DNA of 64,000 bases, taken from Ianthella basta. Its lineage: Eukaryota; Porifera; Demospongiae; Verongiida; Ianthellidae. The stretch's first letter is position 1; each line of letters starts with the position of its first letter. A program made the translations under genes and the position numbers. Below are positions 51,742 through 63,686 of the stretch, in pieces. A model generated the notes under the pieces. It was not told the DNA's origin. It was given only the letters and a program-made list of their open reading frames with translations, and made no database searches. Location: NCBI GenBank assembly GCA_964019415.1, contig OZ025869.1:9849714-9913713 (forward strand), in the 5' to 3' direction.

Positions 51742-52100
51742 TGTGTGTACAGGCTTCAGTAAGTACAAGAAAGACACTCAGCCTGTTTTGTGACAGTACC
51801 AATTACTGCTCTCCTTACTTTGGCTGTTCGGGCTGGAGAAAAGACTAACATGATGCAAACATTACCGAACATCACTATCTTCCTCGCTGGCAACCCTAAC
51901 CTGTGTGCAGGGTCCAGAACAGGCCCAAAGACTATGAATCATCCTCGGTGGCAACATAAAACAGGTTACTCCTTTTCCTCTTCGTTCAAATCATTGAAGA
52001 GCTCTAAATATCTTCCTACGCAGTGCAAGATTTGCAACTGGGTGCATAGCTTGAGTTTTCATAGATATACGAAGATAGAGTGTTTTGTCACATAATGTAA

Positions 52101-53192
52101 TGTATACTTCAGTCTGTCTTTCACTTCACCGTCATTCAACTGTAGAGGCCCGCTTGCACTAAGTGTTTGAAACGGTTCGAAACCAATTCAGTTTACCAAC
52201 TGCGTAGTGTAAATGCAATCCGACTCAGAAGCAGTTTAGCCAAATCCCCTACAGAGGTAGTCTGAAACCAGCTTTGAGTTGATTTCCTCATTGTGTAAAC
52301 ACAGAATCATCTTCAAACTGGTTTAGCAATAAGTGATAACTGCTGTTGTCGAAGGAGCTGTTCAACTCTCAGTCTTCTGACAACTTCTCTCCTTCGCTGC
52401 AATGGTTGTACAGTCGTACGGTCAGCAACAGTGACAAAACACTTTCCTGTTGCTAGTAAGACGCCATCTAACAAAGTATGTGCGAACATAGAACTGCCTG
52501 TTATGGTACGAGGCAACATCCTACATCTCTCATAATGCTTACAGAGCCAATACATACCCCTTTCTCCTTAATCCCTAAAATATTTCATCTTTTCCAGTCT
52601 GTGCGTTCGTTTGTTCATTCATTTGCTTGTGCGTGGCATTAAAAACGGGCATTTGATTGTACGACGCAATGACGTAACCACAAACATGGCCGCTCTGGCA
52701 GTGTGCATGTGTCTCACCGCCAGCCGTCTCTTAGATATTCCGCGCTCCTCAGTTTGCGCCTCCCAGGCACGATGCGCACTTGCACAGAAGTTTACTGTTA
52801 TTGTCTGGTGCAAGGAAACTGCTCTGGCTATCGGTGCGTGGGTATTGCTGTTTTGCTATTTAGGTACTTTAGCTGTCAGCGTTCTGAGCAGCTGAAAGCC
52901 CTTTCTCTATCGCAAAGTAAGCTATTGGGCAGAAAGCTTGCTTGGCTTAGGCACTGCCTTATTGGCTAAGGAAAGACATAACCAAGCAATACTTTTAACA
53001 TGGTGTAGGTGTAGCTAGCTATATGTATATATGTGCATGCAAGTGCATGACAGTGGCCAATGTCAGTGCAAACAAGATCAGCACTATACCCAGGCAGTGT
53101 CACCCAGCTGCAATCACCCAAATGGTGATGAATGACCTGCGTTGTCTACTGGGCGACATGACACAGAGCGAGCATGGCGGAAGGCCCTGCTT
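52101..53192. other. Unassigned stretch
   Basis: No supported gene. About 52150-52330 contains AAACGGTTCGAAACC, GTGTAAATGCAA and GTGTAAACAC motifs reminiscent of mini-element ends, but no pair could be closed. Confidence 0.35.
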
Positions 53193-53515
53193 GCTCGTAT
53201 GCATAAACACCTACTTCCCATAATTATATGCACACACTCTAGTCCAACCATTTCATGCAATACAAGCGAATGTACTATACATGCACAGTGCAATGCCCAC
53301 ATATATACCTTGTGAAGCACTCTCCACCCCATAATACTGGAATCTTGCAGGTCTTCTGTCTTCCACTGGTTGTGAAACAAGTGAATCCTGCCTTTCCATC
53401 ATTGTAGAGACTGCAAAAATGGTAGTGTAATGTAACCTACTCCACTGCTATGCTGCATAATATTTACAGCATTGAATACCAAACATCTTCCACAAGCAGA
53501 CAATCAGTGACAAAC

Positions 53516-53695
53516 CTTTCCCTGTTTGCCAAGTAGGATGATATGTGGTGGCTGTTCCATCTTCTTGTTCTACACGAAGCCCTCTGTCATGCTCAGCTGA
53601 AGCTAACTGTGAGTTAGAGGGATACCCAGGAACAGCTGCTGATGGATGAGTACCATCTGTTGTAAATGCAGGCTGTAGGCCTGGTGTTGCTAAAG
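53516..53695 (-). CDS. Gene gamma linker exon
   Basis: Phase 1-1, 60 codons: ATPGLQPAFTTDGTHPSAAV, then QLASAEHDRGLRVEQED. Splice sites are at the same places as beta. The frame is kept although many bases differ, which suggests it was coding when the copies diverged. Confidence 0.75.
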
Positions 53696-54335
53696 CTAGA
53701 AAGAACAGAGTGAACAAATTTGAGTATAAGCCTGTTACATGTACAACATATTTGTAACAGCCAAGTGTTCATTTAGCTATAGACCTGGCAGTGATCATAC
53801 ATTCATTGTCCAAGTGTACAAAGATATATGTCAACAGACAGCAGGATTACAAGAAACAAACTGAAGGGACAAGATAACAGCTCTCTGCAACAAAAAGTGG
53901 TTACTACACAGGGGTTGGTTCACATGTGTTCTTATCTGAACCACTTCCAGTGACACCTGCACGATTCTGTTAGGCCTTCCACACAGAGTAACCATATACA
54001 GGTTGCATAGAGGCACCTTGTGGCCATGACGAAGACCAGCGGGAAACCACCTGTGCCACAGCTGCTCGAGTTGCATGTGGATCGCAAGCATCACCTGACC
54101 GGAAATTGTGTACGTCGGAACAGGAATCAGTGCTGACATATAGACTGATGCTGACATGGCATATTAGTGTCCAGTCGACAGGCACTCCCTTTAGCATTGC
54201 TTTCAGTCACCTGCAGCTAGCATTAATTCATTACTGTAGCTGTTAGCTTACAACTAGTTGAATGTAGAAGCCGTCAGCCCTGACATATATACTAGTGTGT
54301 TATGCTAAGAAGCCCCAATACAGCAAACACAACTA

Positions 54336-54849
54336 CAGTGGAACCCTGCTTTGTGGACACCCCGGAAAAGTGGACACCTCCATTTATGCGACTTTTTAAA
54401 CTCTCGATGATTGGCCCTATTCTATCATTATAAACTTTGTGAAAACGAGGACAATCCTTTAATCTGTATTGCAGACAGCGCCTGGTGCACTGGCCTACAC
54501 AACACTGCATAAGCCTCATCCAATAATTTGGCCAGTTAAATCAGCTGCCAGAAATCGCCACTCACTGTTTTGCATCATTATGTTGGACAAGTGATGGGAA
54601 CAGCACAGAAATTGCCAAGCGCCATGAATAGTGTATACCAACAGTTGCCAAGCTGTCTGTAGTGTGCCAGAGGCTCTGTGCATACAGTTACCCTTTCATA
54701 GTGTCTTTGGGAATGGCGTGTGTGTAGTGTACTTGAGATTGTTTAATAGATGGACACCAAGGCACACATGCCATACCTATGAAATGTTGACAGCTCTGTG
54801 ATCAGGACACCATGTTCTGAAGGTTGTCCACATTATAGGGGTCTCACTG
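54336..54849. mobile_element. pogo/Tigger-like mini-element, complete
   Basis: The ends CAGTGGAACCC...TGTGGACA and, read inward, CAGTGAGACCCC...TGTGGACA match. TA stands on both sides (54334-54335 and 54850-54851). It is 514 bases long with no gene. A 5' truncated copy is in the alpha module. Beta has none. Confidence 0.85.
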
Positions 54850-55204
54850 TATCTCTGTTCTCAAACAAAACGAGTTTTACGTGGTTGGAAGTCATAAACC
54901 TACACACATACTCAAAAGAATTACTTATCCTTTGAATATTTGGCTACCAAACGAATATTTGGTTATTTGTTTGACCCTTATTCCCAACTCCCATTCAATG
55001 ATGGCACCATACAACATCTTAGCCGTGAAGGCACACATTAAACATTATACTTTTGCTATAGTAGGCTGTAATAATTTGGTGCTTCTAATGGTGTTGACAA
55101 TGTATGTATATGTGACTTGCTCTGTCTTTGGTATTGACAGTCCAAAGTACACTGCCACCACTGACAAATTCCTACGTAAGAAACTTGAAAGCATGCACAC
55201 TCAC

Positions 55205-55516
55205 TCTCTTTCTGGATTTCTTCAGCAATACTGGCATGCTGAGCAGCACCACCGCAACCTTGCGTATCCAAAAGAGACTTGTACAAAGCAAAAAGAACAG
55301 CCTGGGGATTTCGTCTAAGTGCACTAGTGACAATGTCCTTGAACTGGGGTGTGTTATCAGCAGTAAGTGCATCCAATTCAACATTGGTAAACAAACTGAA
55401 ATGTTTACCAACAAGCTCAGCAGATAATGAACTCCACTCAATGCTCTTCAAAAGGGGTTTGTTTCGCAACTTATACCAAATAAGTAAAACACTTTCTCCT
55501 GTCAGGGTCAATATCT
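55205..55516 (-). CDS. Gene gamma CARD-like (death-fold) exon
   Basis: Phase 1-1, 104 codons, one codon longer than beta. It reads WYKLRNKPLLKSIEWSSLSA, then LFTNVELDALTADNTPQFKD and HASIAEEIQKE. It joins in phase to the gamma linker exon. It is near-identical to beta outside scattered codon changes. Acceptor and donor are conserved. Confidence 0.65.
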
Positions 55517-55605
55517 CTACAAAAAGACAAGCAAACAAAATCATATGCAGCAAGACCATACGCTAACATCATGTGTCATGCCCATGCCTAAGATCATGGG
55601 ATCAT

Positions 55606-56753
55606 CCCTTTCACATGGACCTCTAACCCGGGTTTTAAATAGGTTGAATCTGGATTAGTTGCATTCACACGAATGGTTTAACAAGTGAGTTGAACCAAGA
55701 GTAGATAAGAGATGAGAGTGTGCAACTGCGTATACGCACCCGTAACAGCATTTTTCTAAAATGACGCAGCAACGCGTCACACGTGGGCATGGTAACGCTA
55801 CTTAATAATCTGATGTAATGGATGAATACTATTAACTCGATCTGCCAGTCTGTATGTACTCGGCAACGATTGCGAGCCTTTCGGTTTGCTGGTCGGGAGT
55901 TGCAAGAATGTCCAGGACACCTCTGCAGCGCCCGCGAGGAAGGACCAGGACAGCAAGCGTGGATTTGGGTCACAGCGCTGCCATCCACAGCTCCGCAGTG
56001 CTGTCCTCCGAGTTTCACGGTGGCTACGCATTAAGTTCTAGGCTCGATCTATCCAGTGAAGAGACCGGCGTCAACCAGCTGGTCCTGGACATTGTTGAAA
56101 CTCGCGACTAACAAACCGAGAGCTGCGCAATCGATGCCGAATACCTACAGACTGGCGAGTTAATGATATTCTTCCATTACATCAGAATATTTAGTAGCGT
56201 TACCATGCCCACGTGTGACGTGTTGCTACGTCATTTTAGAAAAATGCTGTTATACATGCAGGGATACGCGGTTGCATACTCTCATCTCTTATCTACTCTT
56301 GGTTGAACCCACCTGGCTAGTAAATGGGTATGACCCACTTGTAATCCAGGTCAAAAATGGCGAAATGTAATATGTGGAGAGACTGAGATGGAACACTAGT
56401 GAACATTAGCACCAAATCACTATGCTGTGTCCTTGCACCGAACTCTCAGCCACGTGGCAGTGTTTCAGTTGTGCACAAACCTACCTCAACGCAATGACTC
56501 CCCTAGCAGCACCTGACAAGGGGGGAACTGGTATCCTAGAGGGGGAACCACAGTCCTAAGCACTAAACTCAACAGGGGGGAACGCAAATCCGGAGGCAGA
56601 ACCCACTTCCTAGGAGGCATGTTTTGGGTGGGAACCATAATCCTAGGAGCCCAGGTCCGCCAGAACTCGCATACTCGTATTGGAGTTCCAGGGGGAACTG
56701 AAATCCTGTTACTCCAGGTTCGAATCCAGATTAAAGCGACCGTGTGAAATGGG
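55606..56753. mobile_element. Harbinger-like mini-element, gamma copy, with a nested insertion
   Basis: Same ends as beta 33694-34573. It is interrupted by the 606-base foldback at 55696-56301 and lacks the roughly 330 bases at 33966-34297. Confidence 0.6.
55696..56301. mobile_element. 606-base foldback element with a 7-base target duplication
   Basis: The ends CAAGAGTAGATAAGAGATGA and its complement are followed by arms of nearly 190 bases. Shared blocks include TAAAATGACG.AGCAACG.GTCACACGT, GTAACGCTACT and CGATTG..CGGTTTG. GTTGAAC occurs at both borders (55689-55695 and 56302-56308), and beta and alpha show the empty site. The centre of about 225 bases has no known gene. Superfamily not determined. 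Confidence 0.88.
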
Positions 56754-57418
56754 TTTTAGGCTAGGGGACAGGGTTACGCAGCTCTCAATCCGTTACTCTC
56801 CCAGTCAGCTGCTCAATTACTGTCTAAAATGGTACAATGTATTGTAGATGTAGGCACTCTAAAGATCTGGATGGCTACACATTCCATCTGTCTCACACCA
56901 GAGTCATCTGATGCCGAAGGGTCTGGCAATATACCACGCCACTTCCATCTCACAGCCCAGCATATCGGAGCCAATCAGATTGGAGAATGCAAGAGAAATG
57001 CAAAAATAACACACAGGCTAATCATAGTACTCCTTACTGCCCTCCTTGTGAAGAAATCGCTGCTGTCCATAAATGGCTCACTAGCAAAATACTTGGTAAC
57101 ACGTGCACACCCTTCTCTTCATGGTACAGTATGAGATTCAACACGTACTCTGTGTTACTTATATCTGTATCTTGCATTCATCAGTCTGACTGTCCCCTCA
57201 TTTAGCTACCAGGCCATCACACAGAAAGTGGTGTGTAGGTTACCAAAGCCTTTCCCACACAGATGGTTGTATGAGACTATGTATACCACAGTAAGCAAAT
57301 TCGCTTTCTTACGAATGAAAGTACATAGCAATTGGCCAAATTTCAAATGTGGAGAGAAGTATCAACTGTGGTTGTGGGCATCTCTCAAGCCCAAAACTAG
57401 CGACGCCAACCATAGAAA

Positions 57419-57619
57419 AGGTAAACCGGGGTAATTCCGTCGCGTGACTCTACCACTACTTATCGAGAAGGAGCGCGCTCACACCCGTTCAGGTTTAGAC
57501 AGTGCAGTGGATTGGTTGTAAAACAGCGGTGTTGTGGTGAGCTAAAAACCCACCGCCAAGGACAAGAGTCGAGATAAAACCCTAGTGACCCTAGTAACCC
57601 TCATTGCCCCGGTTTACCT
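57419..57619. mobile_element. 201-base TIR mini-element at the R2 equivalent of the 6.3-kb element site
   Basis: The ends AGGTAAACCGGGG and its complement lie exactly where R1 carries AGGTAAGGGCGGGG...ACCT. The right TA is present (57620-57621). The left one reads AA instead of TA. The interior is unrelated by eye to the 6.3-kb element. Confidence 0.85.
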
Positions 57620-60600
57620 TACTCTAACACAAGATCTGTGGCCTGAAACGCTTTCATCCACTGAAAACTTTCGTGTCCCGCCATTTCTGTAACCATCTAT
57701 TATCTATGCTGTAACATAACCATTGCAGAAGTTTGGGCACGAGTCGATCCGTGTGTCACCAGACGCATCCTGACCCATAAAAATAGAATCATTTTCAAAC
57801 AGTTCCCAGTTCCCGATCAATGACTTACGTTCTCCACTGAAGCCGTTCCCTGCCATGGCAGATTACCAAAAGTGAACAATATTCAGCTGATTAGGTTGTC
57901 ATGTCCATCCAGTAAGCCTTTATTGTCGACTTCGCAGAACCACACTGACAGAACATTACATTACGTCATACGATGAGGCTGAGTCAGCAAGCGCAAGCGC
58001 GCCGGGGGCGCCCCGAAGGCGCGTGTTGCGCCGCAAAACGGAACAGCGCGTTTCACTCGGAATTCCGTATTCTACAAGGCGTTGGCTGACCTTCTGTCGC
58101 TGTGTTGCAGAATGCTGAGGCACAGACTGACTGTCGCACACTGGGGAGCCTACTTCAGCTGTTCATGTAACGCTCTGCAACCATTTTGAAGAAACTGGCA
58201 TTAGCCCAGACTCGTGGTGTCAATTGTCTTTTCACCTCCCAGCCAGCTTGCAGCTTAGAGCACCCGTCCGGAAGAACTGAAGCAGTACAGTGCATAGTGC
58301 TTAGGGTAATACCATTGACTGACGTTAGCAGTGGGATGTCCGGAGTAGATCAGTGAAGTTAGTGTGAAGTGTTTCTTCAGGTATATTGGCCTTTATGGTG
58401 AAGTAGCTATACATCTGTGCCTTTGTCTCACATATTTCCATGTGCATAGCTAACTACAGTATACACATACACAGTGCATGCAAGTGTGTAATTAGCACAC
58501 AACAGTGGTACTGTGATTGCTGTGTAGTTATGGTTGTGTGATGTTTTCACAGTTTTACTCAGTCGTGACCAAATGCAGCATGTGTATTAAACACCTGCAC
58601 AGTTTGGCCTACTCATTGCCCACTTGGCAATGAGTAGCTAATGTCTCAGATTTACTGCATGGGTCTCAATAAACTGTTCTTGAGCAATGCTGGACAGGTG
58701 ACACATGTACAGCTGACAACACGTTGGTTTGAGTGCAGATCACAAGGCATGACTGCAAAGCAGTCATACCTCAAAGCAGTGACTCTCACAATGTGCATTC
58801 ATGTTGACCTTTAATGTGCTAGTGTGATGTCAGTTTTGATCTTCTCTTGTACGTCTTCAAGGAAGTTAGGGTTTTCACCTTTTGGTTTGCTGTAAAGCGT
58901 TACCTTATTTAGTATGTTTTCAGGATCCAAGGCTTTCTGTGTTACTTTGTACTAATCTTATGATTTAGCTTTGTTTTACCTATGATTTAGTTTTGCATAT
59001 TAATTAAGTGCTTTCACTTTTGCTTGAATGTATTGTTTGAAGTATAGCTCTGTAACCATAGTTGAGATCACGCTTGCCACTGTTTTATATTTAAGTGGCT
59101 CTTGCGAGCAGTTGAGCGTGCAGAGCGAGATTGAGACATTTCCCTGTACGTGAGGACCTTGCGGCTACTGTTCGGCTAGAGATGCTCGACGAGGTCATAT
59201 AGGAAGTGTCCCTTCACTATTTAGCTAGTCATTCCCCATCCTACTTTTCAACTCCATCTGATGCATATACAACCACGGCAGGACCAGGTGGCTTATGGGG
59301 TATGTTTGGCTGTGCAGAGATGAGGTCACTTGTCAACAACTTCACAATCGTATCAAACTATTGAGCAACTCTGTTAAGGCACCTTTGGTACACGAGCACG
59401 CTGAGTACCCTAATCTACCCCTTATCATGCGTACGCGGCTCAGTAAAGAGATGGGCTGCACCGCATCAAGGATTGAGGCGCTTAGTAAGATGTTCATAAG
59501 CGCCCAAATAATTGGACTTAGGTCACGAGACTAAGCATGCGGTGACCCGCCCCTTGACCCTGACGTAATGGGAATTTTGAAGGGGAATCTCTGACTACTC
59601 GGAACCGCAGGAGCATGGCGCATAGCAATTTTCCTCCAGGTAAACTCATACTCATAGCGAAATGATAAGGCGCCTAATTGTTCCCTTTGATGGGAACACT
59701 TGTGATGGTTTGGGAATTGTTGCATATTCTAAGGTAGAACGGAGCATTCACTCTAACAAATCATAAGCGATACTTTACGGATGGCTATCTTCAATGTTTT
59801 GGAATGCGTATTACGGATCAACTGGACAAAACGGACGTTCCTGTAGCGCTTATTACGTTTTTATGTTTGAAAGGGCCTAATCCCGAACTAGTGTAATAAG
59901 TGCAATAAGCGCCTCAGATGAAAGAATGTTGATTCTCTTCAGTCCATCCTCATTGCTAATGCAGATACCCTAAGATACCCTGCTCTAAGTATCACCATGT
60001 CAAATCCAGATTAAGTGTAAAGGGTGCAGACATCCAGAGTGCAGTGTTGTGAAACGAGGTAAAAGGGCGACATGCAGTGATCCACTTCTCTTAGTCTGCC
60101 TCTGTCTAGGATAGCCGACTTCTATTCTTCCAATAAACACGTCCCTATACCAAATGACAGATGGTGTGCTGTTGCTGTTTGCGAAGAATGCTTGCCACGA
60201 GTGGCACTTAGTGTGGTTGTGTGGTGGAGTGGCGGCCTGTACAAAGGAGACACAGTTTAGGATGAAGTCTGGCTCGAGTCACTGTGAAAGGGGCCTTGAA
60301 TAGTTGCCAGAAGGAGAAGTTGGCAGATATCCTTCAAGGCATTTCCTTCAATCATCACTGTGGGTCCAGGAGTGCTAGACTGCTTGTGGACCAGTAAAGC
60401 GAATGTTAACCCAGTCACTATTGTGCCAAGTGATGATGGTAGCATATAGAAATGGAGGCAGGAATCAAGCCAAGGTGGTGGTCGGCTAAGTGAGACTTTG
60501 TTAAATTTGCTTTCATTCTAACAAATTCGATGAAGACTGCCTCACAGCATTGCATGCTGCAGTAAAGGTTATGACGAGTGACGATGACATTGCTGTGTGC

Positions 60601-60682
60601 AGTTAAATGTTTGTCTCATTGTTTTGTTAGAAGCATAGTCCATTACACCAGCTTGAGTAAACTGTCACTTGATTCCGTTCCA
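57620..60682. other. Duplicated non-coding stretch of R2
   Basis: Paralogous to 41522-41860 and 43950-46705. No gene was recognised. The short region 57975-58140 is CpG-rich (GCGCCGGGGGCGCCCCG). Confidence 0.5.
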
Positions 60683-61408
60683 GTGACAGTGATGACATAT
60701 TCAACGCTATGTGGTGCGCTTCTCTTCAGACTTGGACATCGTTACTGCAGTGGGAACTGCAGTAAGTCATCACGTGTCGTGCTGTGTTCAATTCGTACCT
60801 AAAGCATGCACCTCAGATGTTGAAGAGTGCCAGTGCATGGATTCCAGACCCAGCTTCTATTTGAGCCCAGACTCTATTCGAACATACACAAAAAAGCCCA
60901 AAAAAGCAGCTCTGACCTCACAACAAGTGCCAAGGAGTTACATTATCCAAAAACTGATAATGGTAATCACCGGCTATCATTAGCAAAAGGTGAACGGTGA
61001 ACCGTTAATCACTAGCTAGTGACAGTTAACTGTTAACTAGTAGCAGTTAACTGATTTCATACTCTACTAATAGTAAAGGTGACAGTAGGCGTATGTACGG
61101 CAACTCAGTTTTAGCACTGGCAAAAGGAGAGAATGGTCTTATCAATGTATTGCAAGCAGCGGATCTTGCAACTGCACTTTGAACGAAGAGTATCGTATGG
61201 GAACATCACCCAAGTCCTGGCTGCAGAAGGTTCAGACTTCCAAAACAAACTATGTGGGCTGTGATAAAGAAGTACAAGGACAACGGAACCCGTTGCGTTC
61301 TTGCCCCTGTGCAGCATCGAGATTGCTTCCACGTACTCCTTGCTGTCTTAGCTCAGGAACCGTTGTCCGTGTACCACGTCTCCAAGTAGAAGCTAGTGTC
61401 TTCAACCC
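60683..61408. other. Unassigned stretch
   Basis: No gene was called. About 60990-61060 has several GTTAACTG/AGTTAAC repeats in both orientations. Confidence 0.4.
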
Positions 61409-61714
61409 TTGGATTACGACAATCGGTTGTATTGGGCTGCCATGTGTCTTGCCTTCTTCGGCTTCCTCTGCTGTGGGGAGTTCACAGTACCGGAGGGTCA
61501 GGAGTGTGATGCCTCTGTCCATTTAATGGTGAACAATACTGCCATGGACCCTGGCTTATATCCTGCTGGTATCTCAGTGCGTATCAAAGCATCCAAGACC
61601 GATCCCTATCGACAAGGTGCAGTGTCTCTCCAACTGATTGCAGTGCAGCATCTTCAAATGAAGCTAATGTATGCAGTAGCTAACCTAATTTTTACTAATA
61701 CTGTCCACCCGTAA
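61409..61714 (+). pseudogene. Tyrosine-recombinase fragment of a DIRS/Ngaro- or Crypton-type element
   Basis: The frame contains a W-A-A-x-C-L-A-F-F-G-F-L-x-x-G-E-F stretch, then a P-x-x-I-x-V-x-I-K-x-S-K-T-D-P-x-R-x-G stretch. This pair is typical of the catalytic region of tyrosine recombinases found in such elements. Only a piece of the gene is present, and no partner domains or terminal repeats were recognised. Treat it as an old fossil fragment. Confidence 0.65.
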
Positions 61715-61986
61715 ATGAATATAAGTGCGAAACCGGAAACCGTTATCCACTACCTATTGCCAGTTAAAAGCTAACCATTAACCATTAAATATTCATGGAT
61801 GAACAAGGGATAACAATGTAAAGAGTGAAGTGGCAAATGGAGTTATCATAATGTTTTCTATGCACCACACTGTATGAGATGAATGAAATTAGAATACTTA
61901 AACTGCTCATGGGTCTGATTAGAATGCACAAAGCAGCATTCTCCACCACCATCATAAATAGACAACCTATAATACGCATCACACAC

Positions 61987-62154
61987 CTTGCCCTGCTTGC
62001 TGAGGAGGGTTGGCTGTGGCATGTGCTTGTGCCTCATGAAGCCTTCTATCATGCTCAGCCAAAGCTGACTGAGGAAGTGATGGCCCATCAGGACCCAGTG
62101 CAGACGGACAGGTGGGGGTGGTCATAGGCTGTTGTTGGACTGGTCTCGATACGC
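61987..62154 (-). CDS. Gene delta linker exon
   Basis: Phase 1-1, 56 codons: a Pro/Thr-rich start (VQQQPMTTPTCPSALGP), then SALAEHDRRLHEAQAH. It shares the LA-x-x-E-H/R-D-R-x-L-R/H core, the length class and the phase with the beta and gamma linkers, but it is far more diverged. Acceptor TTCTCTCAG, donor GTGTGT. Its CARD-like partner would lie upstream on the minus strand, at higher coordinates. None is seen up to the window end. Confidence 0.6.
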
Positions 62155-62532
62155 CTGAGAGAAGCAGATTAGGCATCATCAGAGAAGCTAGCACACAACA
62201 GCACATTTGCAACAGTAACGTAATCATTCCACTAAAATTCTAATGTATAAAGAATGGGACAAGGTGGCACTCTCTCACTGCGATATTGGATGTCCACTGC
62301 GTTTACATCAGTGCAGGGCACTGCACAGGGCAATAGCCCAACTAAACTACTATCTGTACTTGTGAATTGCTTAATCCTTCAAGTGCAGATGACTAATGAA
62401 GTGGAATCAATAATTATTTTGTAAACCTAGGTAAGCGCCAAAGACCACTAGACATGACATGACAAGGGGAACAATTTATGAGTGTTTTTCTCAGGCTATG
62501 AGGCTTCAGAGCACAAACAATAGTGACAGTCT

Positions 62533-63215
62533 TTCCTGTCAGCAACCTTACCTGGTCTTCTGGTGGTGCCCGAGGAATACAAAAACTGTTGAAGTTTGAG
62601 CGGAGTATCACCCGTCTTTCTCAGTGTAGCATAAGCCTAAACAAACTGTGTACAGGCTTCAGTAAGTACAAGGACACTCAGCCTGTTTCGCGACAGTACC
62701 AATTACTGCTCTCCTTACTTTGGCTGTTAAGGCTGGAGAAAAGACTAACAGGATGCAAATATTACTGAACATAATTTGGTAGAGGCTCATTGCTACGTCA
62801 TCGATAGGACAGAGGAATTGTTGAGCAACTTGTAGCAGAGAATAGATGGAAATCAATGTAATATGTTTCGACCACAAAGGTCTTTTTCAGTTACAATGCT
62901 CTTCGTGGTCGAAACGTATTACATTGATTTCCATCTATTCTCTGCTACGTGTTGCTCAACAATTCCTCTGTCCTATTACCGAACATCACCATCTTCCTCA
63001 CTGGCAGCCCTAACCTATGCGCAGAGTCCAGAAAAGGCCCCAGAAAGACTACGTACTGTATGAACCATCCTTGATGACAACATAAAACAGGTTACTCCTT
63101 TTCTTCATTGTTCAAATCACTGAAGAGCTCTAGATATCATCCTTCCGGCGCACTTTTGCAACTGGGTGCATAGCTTGAGTTTTCATAGATGTATAGATAT
63201 AGAGTTTAGTCATTT
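62533..63215 (+). repeat. Repeat R3, copy 2
   Basis: Matches 50215-50333 joined to 51742-52100. It shows the empty site for the 1.4-kb TIR element and carries its own insertion at 62773-62973. Confidence 0.85.
62773..62973. mobile_element. 201-base hairpin insertion with a 13-base target duplication
   Basis: TATTACTGAACAT (62760-62772) and TATTACCGAACAT (62974-62986) flank the block. The other copy of R3 (near 51860) has the site once. The inverted arms, about 62804-62880 and 62900-62976, share GGACAGAGGAATTGTTGAGC, GAATAGATGGAAATCAATGT and GTTTCGACCAC. The first 30 bases (AATTTGGTAGAGGCTCATTG...) are unpaired. A long duplication plus hairpin structure is unusual for a cut-and-paste element. 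Confidence 0.8.
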
Positions 63216-63686
63216 GTCACACTTCAGTCTATCTTTTATCTTCACCTTAAAGTGCCATGGAAGCGAAATTTTTTTATTTCATTTTTAAGTAGTACAAACC
63301 TTCCTAAGAGAAACTGCCTATCCTTTGTGTTGACAAAAATGGCTCCTTCATACCGTTTTTGACGATTTACGCTGCTACCCAGCACCAAAAACTGGCGACA
63401 GTGCCATACCCCCGTGACGTCACTGGGTTTGCAAAGGTACCCGGTATGTATATTTTTTCAATGTATTATCACAGAAGTTCATTGCATCGTTATTCAATCG
63501 TAGATCCTTGAGGCGACTTGATATTGGGCAGGTACACAGCATAACCCATCACAACGGACTGTAGAGCGTTTTGACTTCGTAGGCCTTCGTTTAGTGACGC
63601 TACTGGGTGTGCAAACCGCCGAAGGGTGTAGCTATGTTGAAGCATAGCGCAACGTGGGATTCTGAGCTCTGTGGCTGAAGAAAGCG
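63216..63686. other. Unassigned, CpG-containing upstream region
   Basis: It contains a CCCGTGACGTCACTGGGTTTGC site near 63412. It could include the promoter of the frame that begins at 63687. Confidence 0.4.

Larger units (their letters stand above)
50215..52100 (+). repeat. Repeat R3, copy 1, split by a TIR element
   Basis: 50215-50333 and 51742-52100 together match 62533-63215. Landmarks are CTGTCAGCAACCTTACCTGG, AAACTGTTGAAGTTTGAG and CCAATTACTGCTCTCCTTAC. The second copy shows the unoccupied state of the 50334-51741 insertion. Confidence 0.85.
53193..60682. repeat. Segmental duplication R2
   Basis: Paralogue of R1 (31936-46705), in the same orientation. It is shorter because it lacks the 6.3-kb and 2.1-kb insertions. 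It carries its own mini-elements at 54336-54849, 55696-56301 and 57419-57619. Confidence 0.9.

Noticed and set aside
52611-52969. 94- and 88-residue plus-strand frames with hydrophobic stretches
   Set aside because: No start context, no homologue known to me, overlapping frames and no splice support.
53309-53366. Possible extra gamma exon after the linker (acceptor CACAACCAG, donor GTATATA)
   Set aside because: It reads in phase in gamma, but the beta copy runs into a stop at the same place and the donor is weak.
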